From contig JAAAFW010000006.1 in assembly GCA_019352875.1 (NCBI GenBank), positions 272,352-336,351 of the forward strand: 64,000 nt of DNA, in the 5' to 3' direction. Positions 27,729 through 36,148 of this stretch are shown in pieces (the stretch's first letter is position 1; every line of letters begins with the position of its first letter). Below the pieces are notes generated by a model. The model searched no databases. It was not told the DNA's origin and saw only the letters and a program-made list of their open reading frames with translations. Made by a program: the position numbers and the translations under genes. The stretch comes from Pedobacter cryoconitis (GTDB lineage Bacteria > Bacteroidota > Bacteroidia > Sphingobacteriales > Sphingobacteriaceae).

Positions 27729-29036
27729 ATGCAGGAAACGGTTAATAAAGCCAAGATAGCCATTATTGGGCTTGGGTATGTCGGATTGCCATTGGCAATC
27801 GAGTTTGGTAAAAAATATGATGTTCTAGGTTTTGACATCAATAAATCGCGCGTTCAGGAATTAAGTCAAGGGCTAGATCGGACAAAAGAAGCTGATTTAG
27901 TGTCTCTTAGAGAATTGATTAAGCAGAGAAAGGAGGGTGATAATCAAACTACTGGACTGCATTTCGCCTCTGACGTTGAGGAATTACGCCAATATAATGT
28001 ATATATCGTAACTGTTCCTACACCGATTGACCAATTTAAATCGCCCGACTTGACTCCGTTAATAAAAGCCTCGGAAATGCTGGGTAGTGTGTTGAAATCT
28101 GGCGACATTGTAATTTATGAATCTACTGTTTACCCAGGATGTACTGAGGAAGACTGCGTCCCTATTTTAGAAAAGGTTTCTGGACTAAAATTTAATGTTG
28201 ATTTCTTTGCAGGATACTCTCCAGAGCGAATCAATCCAGGTGATAAGGTGAATACTTTAACGAAAATTATGAAAGTGACTTCTGGTTCAACACCAGAAAT
28301 TGCAACGAAAGTTGACGACCTGTATAAATCGATAATTACGGCTGGAACTCATAAAGCCCCTAGTATTAAAGTTGCAGAGGCGTCGAAAGCGATAGAAAAT
28401 GCTCAGAGAGATGTTAATATCTCTTTCGTGAACGAATTGTCTTTAATCTTCGATAGAATTGGTATCGATACAAATGACGTAATAGAGGCTGCTGGTACTA
28501 AGTGGAATTTTCTTAAATATCAACCAGGTTTGGTTGGTGGTCACTGTATAGGTGTAGATCCTTATTATTTAGCACATAAAGCCCAAGCTTTGGGTTACCA
28601 TCCTCAAGTTATATTATCAGGTAGAAGGGTCAATGATAACATGGGACCCTTTGTAGCAGATAAAGTTGTTAAATTGATGATTCAAAAGGACCATAAAATT
28701 AAAGGTTCGAGAGCGTTGATCATGGGGATAACATTTAAAGAAAACTGTCCAGACGTTCGAAATACCCGCGTTGTTGATATTTATCATGAACTGGTTCAGT
28801 TTGGACTTGCCGTAGATATATTTGATCCTTGGGCAGATATCGAAGAAGTTAAGCATGAGTATAATCTAGATATAGTAAACGAATTAACAGATACCACTAT
28901 ATATGACGCGGTAATCGTTGCTGTGGCACATAGTGAATTCTTGACGTTTGATTATCAAAAGATAAAAAGAAATAACGGTGTTATTTTCGATACAAAAGCA
29001 TGCTTAGATAGATCATTGGTAGACGGAAGATTATAA
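27729..29036 (+). CDS. UDP-N-acetylhexosamine 6-dehydrogenase (WbpO/TviB-like)
   Basis: NAD-dependent four-electron dehydrogenase of 435 residues making a UDP-HexNAc uronic acid. The Rossmann motif GLGYVGLPLAIEFG (15-28) is followed by FDINKSRVQELSQGLDRT, typical of the WbpO/TviB branch; the catalytic cysteine C273 lies in GGHCIGVDPYYLAHKA, and FKENCPDVRNTRV is near residue 337. This branch oxidises UDP-GlcNAc or UDP-GalNAc rather than UDP-glucose. WecC-type (UDP-ManNAc) activity cannot be excluded, because a UDP-GlcNAc 2-epimerase is encoded at 39605. Polymer B is therefore predicted to be acidic. It ends the conserved head of locus B; a terminator-like hairpin lies 11 bases downstream. Confidence 0.88.
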   Translation: MQETVNKAKIAIIGLGYVGLPLAIEFGKKYDVLGFDINKSRVQELSQGLDRTKEADLVSLRELIKQRKEGDNQTTGLHFASDVEELRQYNVYIVTVPTPIDQFKSPDLTPLIKASEMLGSVLKSGDIVIYESTVYPGCTEEDCVPILEKVSGLKFNVDFFAGYSPERINPGDKVNTLTKIMKVTSGSTPEIATKVDDLYKSIITAGTHKAPSIKVAEASKAIENAQRDVNISFVNELSLIFDRIGIDTNDVIEAAGTKWNFLKYQPGLVGGHCIGVDPYYLAHKAQALGYHPQVILSGRRVNDNMGPFVADKVVKLMIQKDHKIKGSRALIMGITFKENCPDVRNTRVVDIYHELVQFGLAVDIFDPWADIEEVKHEYNLDIVNELTDTTIYDAVIVAVAHSEFLTFDYQKIKRNNGVIFDTKACLDRSLVDGRL

Positions 29037-29047
29037 CATTGCCTATT

Positions 29048-29089
29048 ACTAGACATTGAGCTACCTTAGCTCAATGTCTAGTACTTTTT
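29048..29089 (+). terminator. Strong hairpin plus T-run inside locus B
   Basis: The 16-base arms at 29048-29063 and 29067-29082 (ACTAGACATTGAGCTA and its complement) are perfectly paired around a CCT loop, followed by ACTTTTT at 29083-29089. It has the form of an intrinsic terminator, separating the export/kinase genes from the AT-rich sugar genes. No clear TAnnTTTG box is visible between it and the ATG at 29164, so downstream genes may depend on readthrough or on a degenerate promoter. Confidence 0.8.
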
Positions 29090-29163
29090 GCGGCCGGTCT
29101 TATTCCTAAAATAATTTTAGAATTTTCATTTTTATGACCGACTGTTTCCTTTCATTGTAATAT

Positions 29164-30492
29164 ATGCTTCGTAATTATATTTCTAGATACAAGACGATTC
29201 TCGCGAAAAATTACTTTATTAAGTCATTTTTGATTTTAGTAAGTAGCTCTGCGGCAGCGCAAGCGATAAACTTCTTATTCTACCCTGCTATTTCCAGGAT
29301 TTATTCGCCGGCAGATTTTGGAGTCCTAGCTGCTTTTACGTCTGTTATTGGCATATGTTCGTCATTCACTTCTGGTCAGTATGAATTAGCTATACCAACG
29401 GTAAAAACTAACGTTGAGGCTAAACAATTAGTAAAGGTCGCGGTGTTTGTATCTTGCATATTCGCTTTTGCATTTGCGATTTTATTATTGTTATTAAGGT
29501 TGTTTTTCTCTAACTCTTTTGGTGGGTTTTTTAATAAAGATATATTATGGCTAATTCCATTGTCTATTATCTTATTGAATGGTTATACAATATTTACAGT
29601 TTATTATGTTAAATACGGAAAATTAAAATTAATATTTAGAACTAGGATATATCAGGTTCTTTCTAAGAATTTCCTCCAAGTGATCGGAGGTTTATTTTCT
29701 GCTAACAAAGTGGTTTTTCTAGTCCTTGGACTTATTACAAGTCAATCAACCGGGCTGTTCTCGTTTGTTAAAGATTTTGTTAGTAGAGATAACAAAAAAC
29801 CTCGGAAAAGTCTTTCATGGATTTTCCATAAGGAAAAAAGGCACTTTTTACATTATATAACTAAATATAAAAAGTACCCGATTTATTTAATACCTTCTGG
29901 TATTTTAAATAAGGGTGGACTTGAATTACCCGTTCTTTTTTTTAGCGTATACTATGGAGCCAAGTTTACTGGGTACTATTCAATGGCTAACCAAATTGTT
30001 TTAATTCCAATAGGTGTAATTATGCAGTCGTTATCCCGTAGCTATTTAAACGAATTCTCTACAAGGTATATCGAGTCTAAAGCGGGAGCTTTAGGTTTTT
30101 ACAAGAACTTTAATTTTAAGGTTATCAAGTGGACACTTATTCCTTGTATTGCATTTTGCCTTATAATTAAGCCTTTTGCAATATTTTTTTTAGGCCCAAA
30201 ATGGATAAATTCAGCTGAAATGATGCAATACTTTGTAGCATTTGGTTATTTCCAGTTAATTTATTCCACTATATCTCAAACTCTAAATGTAATAGGAAAA
30301 CATTCTCTACAATTAAAGTGGAATATATATAGGACAATGGTTGTGTTGTTGACTCTGTATATATGCTATATTACTAAAACGGATGAATTCGTCGTTTTTA
30401 AAATTTATATATTAGTAATGATATTGTTTTATATTATCCTTGGACAGATCACTGTTTTTGCGTTGAAGAAAGATGTGAGGAATGATGTTTAG
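29164..30492 (+). CDS. Wzx-type flippase, locus B
   Basis: A 442-residue membrane protein of the MOP superfamily with about 12 hydrophobic segments. The start SSAAAQAINFLFYPAISRIY followed by SPADFGVLAAF is characteristic of flippases of the LPS O-antigen type, as is the GYYSMANQIVLIPIGVIMQS block in the middle. It differs clearly from the flippases at 9791 and 45676. One 60-base sample here (29461-29520) has only 16 G+C by hand count, whereas a sample of locus D (53521-53580) has 25. Its 3' end overlaps the polymerase by 11 bases. Confidence 0.85.
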   Translation: MLRNYISRYKTILAKNYFIKSFLILVSSSAAAQAINFLFYPAISRIYSPADFGVLAAFTSVIGICSSFTSGQYELAIPTVKTNVEAKQLVKVAVFVSCIFAFAFAILLLLLRLFFSNSFGGFFNKDILWLIPLSIILLNGYTIFTVYYVKYGKLKLIFRTRIYQVLSKNFLQVIGGLFSANKVVFLVLGLITSQSTGLFSFVKDFVSRDNKKPRKSLSWIFHKEKRHFLHYITKYKKYPIYLIPSGILNKGGLELPVLFFSVYYGAKFTGYYSMANQIVLIPIGVIMQSLSRSYLNEFSTRYIESKAGALGFYKNFNFKVIKWTLIPCIAFCLIIKPFAIFFLGPKWINSAEMMQYFVAFGYFQLIYSTISQTLNVIGKHSLQLKWNIYRTMVVLLTLYICYITKTDEFVVFKIYILVMILFYIILGQITVFALKKDVRNDV

Positions 30493-31714
30493 TTTACGTA
30501 AAAATCTAATAATAGAAAGCGTACTAATCATTTGGATTAGTGTATTGTATTGTATTGGGTCGGGGGCTTATTTTTTGCCAATAAGTGTGAGCCTACTGAT
30601 TGCTATTGGAATACCGTTGATACTGATTTATTTTTTTTCTCGTACTTATTCATTTTTGTTTAGCAAGCCAAAAGGCTTACTACTTCTTTTTTTAGCTATA
30701 ATGTGTATTGGTTTAACCATCACTAATGCTCCGAATTATGGCTACTTTAAGGTCTCTATTTTTTCTACATATATTATAATTTTTCTTTTTTTAGATAGAT
30801 TGGTTGTGGCGAAAACCGATTATTTTATGAAAGTAAATATATATGTCGGAATTGCATTTCTTGTTATAATAATCTTAAAATTTAGTGATCCGCTCACGTA
30901 TTTACAGACCATGGCTAAACAGGAGAGTAGATTAGGTCAGGGTATAAATGACGGGGAGAATCTAAATCCTATATGGTTGGCACGTTACATGTGTTTCATG
31001 ATTATCACAGCCTACTTTTATATTCAGCCAAAAAATATATACCAGTCGCTTTTTAAATATGGATATATCTCCGTTACTTCCATTTATTTAATAGCTACTG
31101 CATCTAAGGGGCCGATCTTAGGATTGATTATAGCGCTTCTCTTGTGTATTTATGAAAAAAGAAATAAAATGAGATTTTGGATGAAAGGCTTCCTTTTTGG
31201 TTTTTTAGCGATTCTATGCTTTTTCATTTTCGATATTGGTAATAATAAATTTCTTGACAGAAGGTTTTCAGTTAAAGACAACAATGCAGTTGACGAAAGA
31301 ATACTTTTCCTTAATGAGATTTTTGATAGTTTTTCCTCCAGTAAACTTTTAACAGGTGCCGGTACTGGGAACGCTGGCTATATTATAAATCGTGAGGATT
31401 TAAGGGGATATCCGCATAATATTATTGTTGAGGTTTTATATGAGAATGGTATAATTGCTCTACTTATATTACTCTTTATATTATATACTGGATTTAGAGC
31501 TCTTCGCTTTAAAGATCTTTCAAGAAATTTCAAATTTTGGCTTTGTTTATTTATTTTTTATGCTGTTAATTCGTTCGTTTCTGGCGACTTACCAAGTAAC
31601 CAATTCTTATTTTTGTCTTTTCTCTGTCTACAAGTCTACAATCCTGCTAGACGACTTGTTAGTTCACCAAAAGTTAAGAAGATAAACCTATCTCAAGCTA
31701 CTACTATTTCATGA
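30482..31714 (+). CDS. Wzy-type polymerase / O-antigen ligase family, locus B
   Basis: A 410-residue membrane protein with about ten to twelve hydrophobic segments and a periplasmic loop near residues 255-325. The loop contains TGAGTGNAGYI and the PHNIIVEVLYENG signature of the Wzy_C/ligase family. Predicted to polymerise repeat unit B. Two ATGs (30482 and 30485) are possible starts. It overlaps the flippase by 11 bases and the next transferase by ATGA. A role as a ligase onto lipid A is less likely, because it sits directly after a Wzx gene. Confidence 0.85.
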   Translation: MMFSLRKNLIIESVLIIWISVLYCIGSGAYFLPISVSLLIAIGIPLILIYFFSRTYSFLFSKPKGLLLLFLAIMCIGLTITNAPNYGYFKVSIFSTYIIIFLFLDRLVVAKTDYFMKVNIYVGIAFLVIIILKFSDPLTYLQTMAKQESRLGQGINDGENLNPIWLARYMCFMIITAYFYIQPKNIYQSLFKYGYISVTSIYLIATASKGPILGLIIALLLCIYEKRNKMRFWMKGFLFGFLAILCFFIFDIGNNKFLDRRFSVKDNNAVDERILFLNEIFDSFSSSKLLTGAGTGNAGYIINREDLRGYPHNIIVEVLYENGIIALLILLFILYTGFRALRFKDLSRNFKFWLCLFIFYAVNSFVSGDLPSNQFLFLSFLCLQVYNPARRLVSSPKVKKINLSQATTIS

Positions 31715-32862
31715 AAATCTTAAATATAACCGGAGTACTCCCATCAGCAGCAAAAAAGACTGATAATGATATTTTATTGGTGATTGCGGATAACCATAAA
31801 GTACATTTTGCAGCTCAACATTCTTTTATTTTGTTTTTGCCTTACGTTAATAAATTACTTTCTGGTTTTTCTGCTTTGTGGAATAACTATTACAAACTCA
31901 GAAAAGAAGGCCGATATGTCATTAGAGGATATGCTGTTAATGTTATTCCAATGATTACCTTAAAGAGTGATCTATTCCGTCATTTCCTTTTTTTCATAAG
32001 TTACCATTTAAATAAAAAAAAGTTGCTTAGAATAATTGAGAATGAACAGCCCGATATTATCCATGCTCAAAACGTTCTAAGTTGTGCATATGTAGCCAGA
32101 AAATTATCTTTTAGAACAAAAATCCCTTACGTGATTACCGCTAGAGAATTCAGTGGATTCTCACATTATAAGTTTGTTAGGCAGAATATCAATGACTCTA
32201 AAGCGATTATTTTTTTAAATGACGATCAGAGAAAATCGTATGAACTGCTTAATCTCCAATCTCCCGCATTTCTTCTACCACATGGAGTTGATGATGTTTT
32301 TTTTAATACAGTTACTGCTGACAGGGATGATAACATAACGAAGCTAATTTCTATATGCTGGTTAAGAAAGACTAAAAATATTCATTTAGTAGTTGAAGCT
32401 TTAAAAGAGATAAAATCACCATTTATATACGATATTTATGGTGATGGTCCCTTTTATGAAGAAATAGATAATTTGATTAAGGAATTAAAACTAGATGGTA
32501 GTGTTAATTTAAAAGGTAAAATACAGTATGAGGACGTTCCAAATGTGTTGGCAGATTACGACATTTTTGTCTTACCTAGCTATCCGGAAACATTTGGACG
32601 AGTATATATTGAAGCAATGGCATGTGGATTATCAATTGTTGGCACAAAAGGTGCTGGAATAGATGGATACATTGTTGATGGAGATTCAGGACACCTTGTT
32701 GATTTAGATAGTCAAGATCACTTAAGGACAGTATTAGATAGACTAATTACTGACGAAAAATATAGAAAAGTGCTTGCAGCTAATTCCAGAACTATTTCAG
32801 AAAGATTTAGATGGAAAAAAGTTGTTGCAGGATTAAATGATATTTACGCGTCTGTTGTGTAG
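31711..32862 (+). CDS. GT4-family glycosyltransferase
   Basis: A 383-residue GT-B transferase. The N-terminal domain contains IIHAQNVLSCAYVA, and VITAREFSG is in the acceptor cleft. The donor domain has ISICWLRKTKNIHLVVEAL and the E-x7-E motif ETFGRVYIE (E293 to E301) followed by AMACGLSIVGTKG. The N-terminal region (about 30-110) is basic and partly hydrophobic, fitting membrane association. Translation is coupled to the polymerase through ATGA. It adds a sugar to repeat unit B; specificity unknown. Confidence 0.88.
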   Translation: MKILNITGVLPSAAKKTDNDILLVIADNHKVHFAAQHSFILFLPYVNKLLSGFSALWNNYYKLRKEGRYVIRGYAVNVIPMITLKSDLFRHFLFFISYHLNKKKLLRIIENEQPDIIHAQNVLSCAYVARKLSFRTKIPYVITAREFSGFSHYKFVRQNINDSKAIIFLNDDQRKSYELLNLQSPAFLLPHGVDDVFFNTVTADRDDNITKLISICWLRKTKNIHLVVEALKEIKSPFIYDIYGDGPFYEEIDNLIKELKLDGSVNLKGKIQYEDVPNVLADYDIFVLPSYPETFGRVYIEAMACGLSIVGTKGAGIDGYIVDGDSGHLVDLDSQDHLRTVLDRLITDEKYRKVLAANSRTISERFRWKKVVAGLNDIYASVV

Positions 32863-32935
32863 GTGAGTTGACTCTAATTTGTTGAAAAATTAAATTTAAT
32901 AACGTCTCATAAATTGGAAATATAATTTTTATAAA

Positions 32936-33880
32936 ATGAAAGCATTAAAATTTTTCGCGTTATTTTTCTTAGTCTTCGGTCATAATCACCTATACGCACA
33001 AAACCTGAAGGTTTATTATGCTATGAAATATTTAAATGATAGTGAAACTGGTTTTTTACGTGATAATTCGTATTCCCAGGCACAAATAATCTATCAAGTC
33101 AATATCGATCCAAAGGATGAAGGGGCTGTAAATACTACACTTCTGCAAACAGCTATTTTGGCGCAGTTTCCCACAAATTCTGCAATTCCGCTGGGTATTT
33201 TAGACTGGGAAGGTAAGACTGCCAAAAGACTGGAGAGCCTTGATCCTAGTGCGCCTGAATTTAAAGCAATAATTGATGAATTTATTAAGGCTGTTAGATT
33301 AGCAAAGAAGCTTAGACCAAATGTTAAATGGGGCTTTTACGGTATTCCATTAAAGGGATATAGCAGCAGAGGTTCGAAATGGAAGGACAAATCCCTAGCA
33401 TTTCTTCCACTATTATCAGAATGCGATTTTATCGCGCCATCATTGTATAAATATAAGTCTAAAAATGACGGCTCTGGTGTAAATGAAAGTGACTACGTGC
33501 GGGATAATGTGCTAATGTCTTTAAAAATGGGTTCACAGATAAATAAGCCTGTAATCCCATTCGTATGGCAAAGAGTACATCCATCTAACAAAACAAATGG
33601 GTATGAATTAATAAATGATGATGATTTCAAATCTTATTTGAAAACGATCACAACTACGACCTTAAACAATAAAAGAGTAACAGGAATTATATGGTGGTCA
33701 AATGATAAGACTTTAATGTCTAACAAGATTTTAATGGCCAAGAAAAATACACTTAAAAATCGTGTTTCTTCCAGTTTTAGTAGGAACACTACCGCAACTA
33801 CAGCTGGAACTGATACTAGTAGTTTATCAGTAATAAAGAAGTATTCGGATTTAATCAAAAGTGTCATCAATACTAAATAA
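32936..33880 (+). CDS. Secreted protein with GH56 (hyaluronidase)-like motifs
   Basis: A 314-residue exported protein; signal peptide 1-21 ends LYA-Q. I do not know it from a bacterial family, but five segments occur in the order seen in GH56 hyaluronidases: ILDWEGK with D90-W91-E92 (the GH56 DWE carries the catalytic acid), an EFIKAVRLAKKLRP helix leading to NVKWGFYGIP (129-138; GH56 has WGFYLFP), DFIAPSLY (164-171), PVIPFVWQR (205-213) and GIIWWSNDKT (250-259; GH56 has a WG-S strand). The Thr/Ser-rich tail (about 275-314) looks like a linker or secretion tail. It could trim or release polymer B, which is predicted to contain HexNAc and HexNAc uronic acid. The assignment is from motif order only; a different TIM-barrel hydrolase is possible. 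Confidence 0.5.
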   Translation: MKALKFFALFFLVFGHNHLYAQNLKVYYAMKYLNDSETGFLRDNSYSQAQIIYQVNIDPKDEGAVNTTLLQTAILAQFPTNSAIPLGILDWEGKTAKRLESLDPSAPEFKAIIDEFIKAVRLAKKLRPNVKWGFYGIPLKGYSSRGSKWKDKSLAFLPLLSECDFIAPSLYKYKSKNDGSGVNESDYVRDNVLMSLKMGSQINKPVIPFVWQRVHPSNKTNGYELINDDDFKSYLKTITTTTLNNKRVTGIIWWSNDKTLMSNKILMAKKNTLKNRVSSSFSRNTTATTAGTDTSSLSVIKKYSDLIKSVINTK

Positions 33881-33945
33881 ACTGACAATAGGTATAGTTT
33901 TAATCTTAATTATTTAAAAGCTAGAAACAATGAAATGTGTTCGCA

Positions 33946-35094
33946 ATGAATAAAATTTTAATATTTACTGAGTACTATTATCCTGGATATAAAGCGGGGG
34001 GGCCGATCCAATCAGTATTGAATATCGCGAACGCCTTAGAAAATAATTTTGAAACCTATGTAATTTGCAGGGACCGCGATTCATTTGAAGTGAAATCTTT
34101 CGAAAATATTAAGGTAAATACTTGGAATAGATTAAATAATCATAATGTGTATTATGCTAGCCCTGAAAACTGCAATAAAGATCACATAAAGAACCTGATT
34201 GCACAAATCAATCCAAATGTTATCTATTTAAATAGTTTCTTTTCCAGATTCTCTTCGATAATATTTAAACTTGCTACATCTAAATTTATAAGGTGCAACA
34301 TATTAATAGCTCCACGAGGAGAGTTTAATACCGCTGCATTAAGAATTAAGCGGCCTAAAAAAATAGCTTATCTACTACTTTTCAAGATCCTTTTTCTTTT
34401 CAATAAGAATCTTTTCTGGCATGCGACCAGTGACGTAGAAGAAGCACGGATTAAATTAATTATGGGTCGGCGGACCAATGTGAGTTTAATACCTGGACTG
34501 GGAAAGATGAAGCAATTACCTCAATCTATTTTGTCTAAATCTGCAGGGATTATAAGTATCGTTACAGTTGCACGTGTTCATAGGATAAAGAATTTGCATT
34601 TCTTTTTAGAAGTTTTGGAGAAATGTGATAGTAGCTCCAGGATTCTCTGGGATATTTATGGTCTGATAGAAGACAAAGAATATCATGATGAGCTTTTAAT
34701 GCGTGCTGGAAAGCTTGATAATCTAGTTCTTAATTTTAGGGGAAGCATAAATAATTCTTTAATGTTAGAGACAATTGGAAAGTATCACATATTTGCTTTA
34801 CCTACGCTCGGCGAGAATTTTGGACATGCAATATACGATGCAATTCTGGCTGGATTACCAATTATTATAAGCAACAATACACCATGGAGTAATTTAGATG
34901 ATAAAGGAGTTGGATTTGATATCTCTTTAGACAATAAGCAATTATGGAATGAGAAGATGACAATTTTAATCAATATGGAAGATTCAATTTATAAAGAATA
35001 CAGAACGAACGTTTATAGATATGGGTCGGATTTGATTAATAATAATGAAACTATTTTGAAATATATAAACCTGATATCTAAAATTTCCATATGA
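33946..35094 (+). CDS. GT4-like glycosyltransferase
   Basis: A 382-residue GT-B protein. It begins ILIFTEYYYPGYKAGGPIQS, where the GGP acceptor-site turn is standard for GT4 enzymes. IAPRGEF is near the middle, and the donor domain has IVTVARVHRIKNLHFFLEVL. The usual E-x7-E is ENFGHAIYD here, with Asp in place of the second Glu (about 290-298), a conservative change. ATG 33946 was chosen over an in-frame GTG at 33937. The 3' end overlaps the CapA-like gene by ATGA. Confidence 0.85.
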   Translation: MNKILIFTEYYYPGYKAGGPIQSVLNIANALENNFETYVICRDRDSFEVKSFENIKVNTWNRLNNHNVYYASPENCNKDHIKNLIAQINPNVIYLNSFFSRFSSIIFKLATSKFIRCNILIAPRGEFNTAALRIKRPKKIAYLLLFKILFLFNKNLFWHATSDVEEARIKLIMGRRTNVSLIPGLGKMKQLPQSILSKSAGIISIVTVARVHRIKNLHFFLEVLEKCDSSSRILWDIYGLIEDKEYHDELLMRAGKLDNLVLNFRGSINNSLMLETIGKYHIFALPTLGENFGHAIYDAILAGLPIIISNNTPWSNLDDKGVGFDISLDNKQLWNEKMTILINMEDSIYKEYRTNVYRYGSDLINNNETILKYINLISKISI

Positions 35095-36146
35095 TTTTTG
35101 TTGGTGACATATCGCTTCCATTTAAAAATGCAATCACGGTCCACGAATTACCCCTACACCTAAAGAAGGATCAAACTTGGTTTGCAAATTTGGAGGGCGC
35201 TATAATAAATGAGGTTGAATCCAAGGCAGAAAGTGAAAATTGGACAGTATTTAATACTAAGGATGCCGTTCGCGAATTATTTAAGACTTTCGACTTTGCA
35301 GGATTTGCACTTGCAAATAATCACATTTTTGACACCGGGTCGTATGAGAATACAATCAACTTCCTTAGAGATATAAACATTCCTTTTGTCGGAATTGGAG
35401 AAAAGTCCAATTCTTCTTCCAGCGCGGTATCTATTTCTAAAAATGGCGAGGATTTAATTGTATTAAATTTTGGCTGGGAAGTTATTCAGTGCGAGATTGC
35501 GGCTGGTAATAAGATTGGTGTTATTCCACTTATTAAAGACTATGTCATCAAAACTTTTAAGCAGGTAAAATTAGATAACCCTTATTCTCGTATAATCGTA
35601 TTTTTTCACTGGAATTACGAATTAGAAGCTTATCCCCAGCCGGCCGAGAGAGAGCTTGCTAGGTATTTAATAGATCACGGTGCAGCCGGGATAATTGGTT
35701 GTCATCCCCATAGAATTGGTGGCTTTGAACTCTATAAAAATAGTCCAATTGTTTACAGTTTAGGTAATTGGATGTTTCTTCAGAATTTTTACCACAAAGG
35801 GAAAATTCGTTTCCCCGATTTTTGCAATTTAGAATTAGCATTTGAATGGGATTTTAGAACCTCGGAATTGTCTTTTCATTTTTTCGAATATGACAAAGAG
35901 AAATCGGAACTCACATTTTCGAGAACGGAAGGTATTGAAAGTGAAACTATGACAGCGTTAACTCCATTTCGTGACATGTCAAATGATGACTATAAAAAAT
36001 GGTATAAACTTAATAGATATCATAGAAATAAAGGTCTCCCTGTTTATTATTGGGAAGATGGAAAATTTGTGGTGAACGCGAAAAATTACACTAATAAATT
36101 AAGGGACAAGCTCATATACTTAGCCGTAAAATCGGGTGTTAAATAA
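35091..36146 (+). CDS. CapA-family (poly-gamma-glutamate synthesis type) metallophosphatase-like protein
   Basis: A 351-residue protein with the CapA/PgsA layout of a calcineurin-like fold: FVGDIS (3-8), FANLEGAII (31-39), ANNHIFDTGSYENTINFL (75-92), FFHWNYELEAYP with conserved histidine, and IIGCHPHRIGG with G203-H207, then YSLGNWMF. No signal peptide or membrane anchor is seen, unlike Bacillus CapA, which suggests cytoplasmic action. CapA homologues are needed for polyglutamate capsule anchoring and recur in polysaccharide loci where they may add or process amino-acid substituents. It is directly followed (2 bases) by a CapK-like ligase, suggesting they act together. The substrate is unknown. 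Confidence 0.85.
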   Translation: MIFVGDISLPFKNAITVHELPLHLKKDQTWFANLEGAIINEVESKAESENWTVFNTKDAVRELFKTFDFAGFALANNHIFDTGSYENTINFLRDINIPFVGIGEKSNSSSSAVSISKNGEDLIVLNFGWEVIQCEIAAGNKIGVIPLIKDYVIKTFKQVKLDNPYSRIIVFFHWNYELEAYPQPAERELARYLIDHGAAGIIGCHPHRIGGFELYKNSPIVYSLGNWMFLQNFYHKGKIRFPDFCNLELAFEWDFRTSELSFHFFEYDKEKSELTFSRTEGIESETMTALTPFRDMSNDDYKKWYKLNRYHRNKGLPVYYWEDGKFVVNAKNYTNKLRDKLIYLAVKSGVK

Positions 36147-36148
36147 CC

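Noticed and set aside
29106..29120. CTAAAATAATTTTAG palindrome
   Set aside because: Short AT-rich palindromes are expected by chance in this composition; no partner sites were found.
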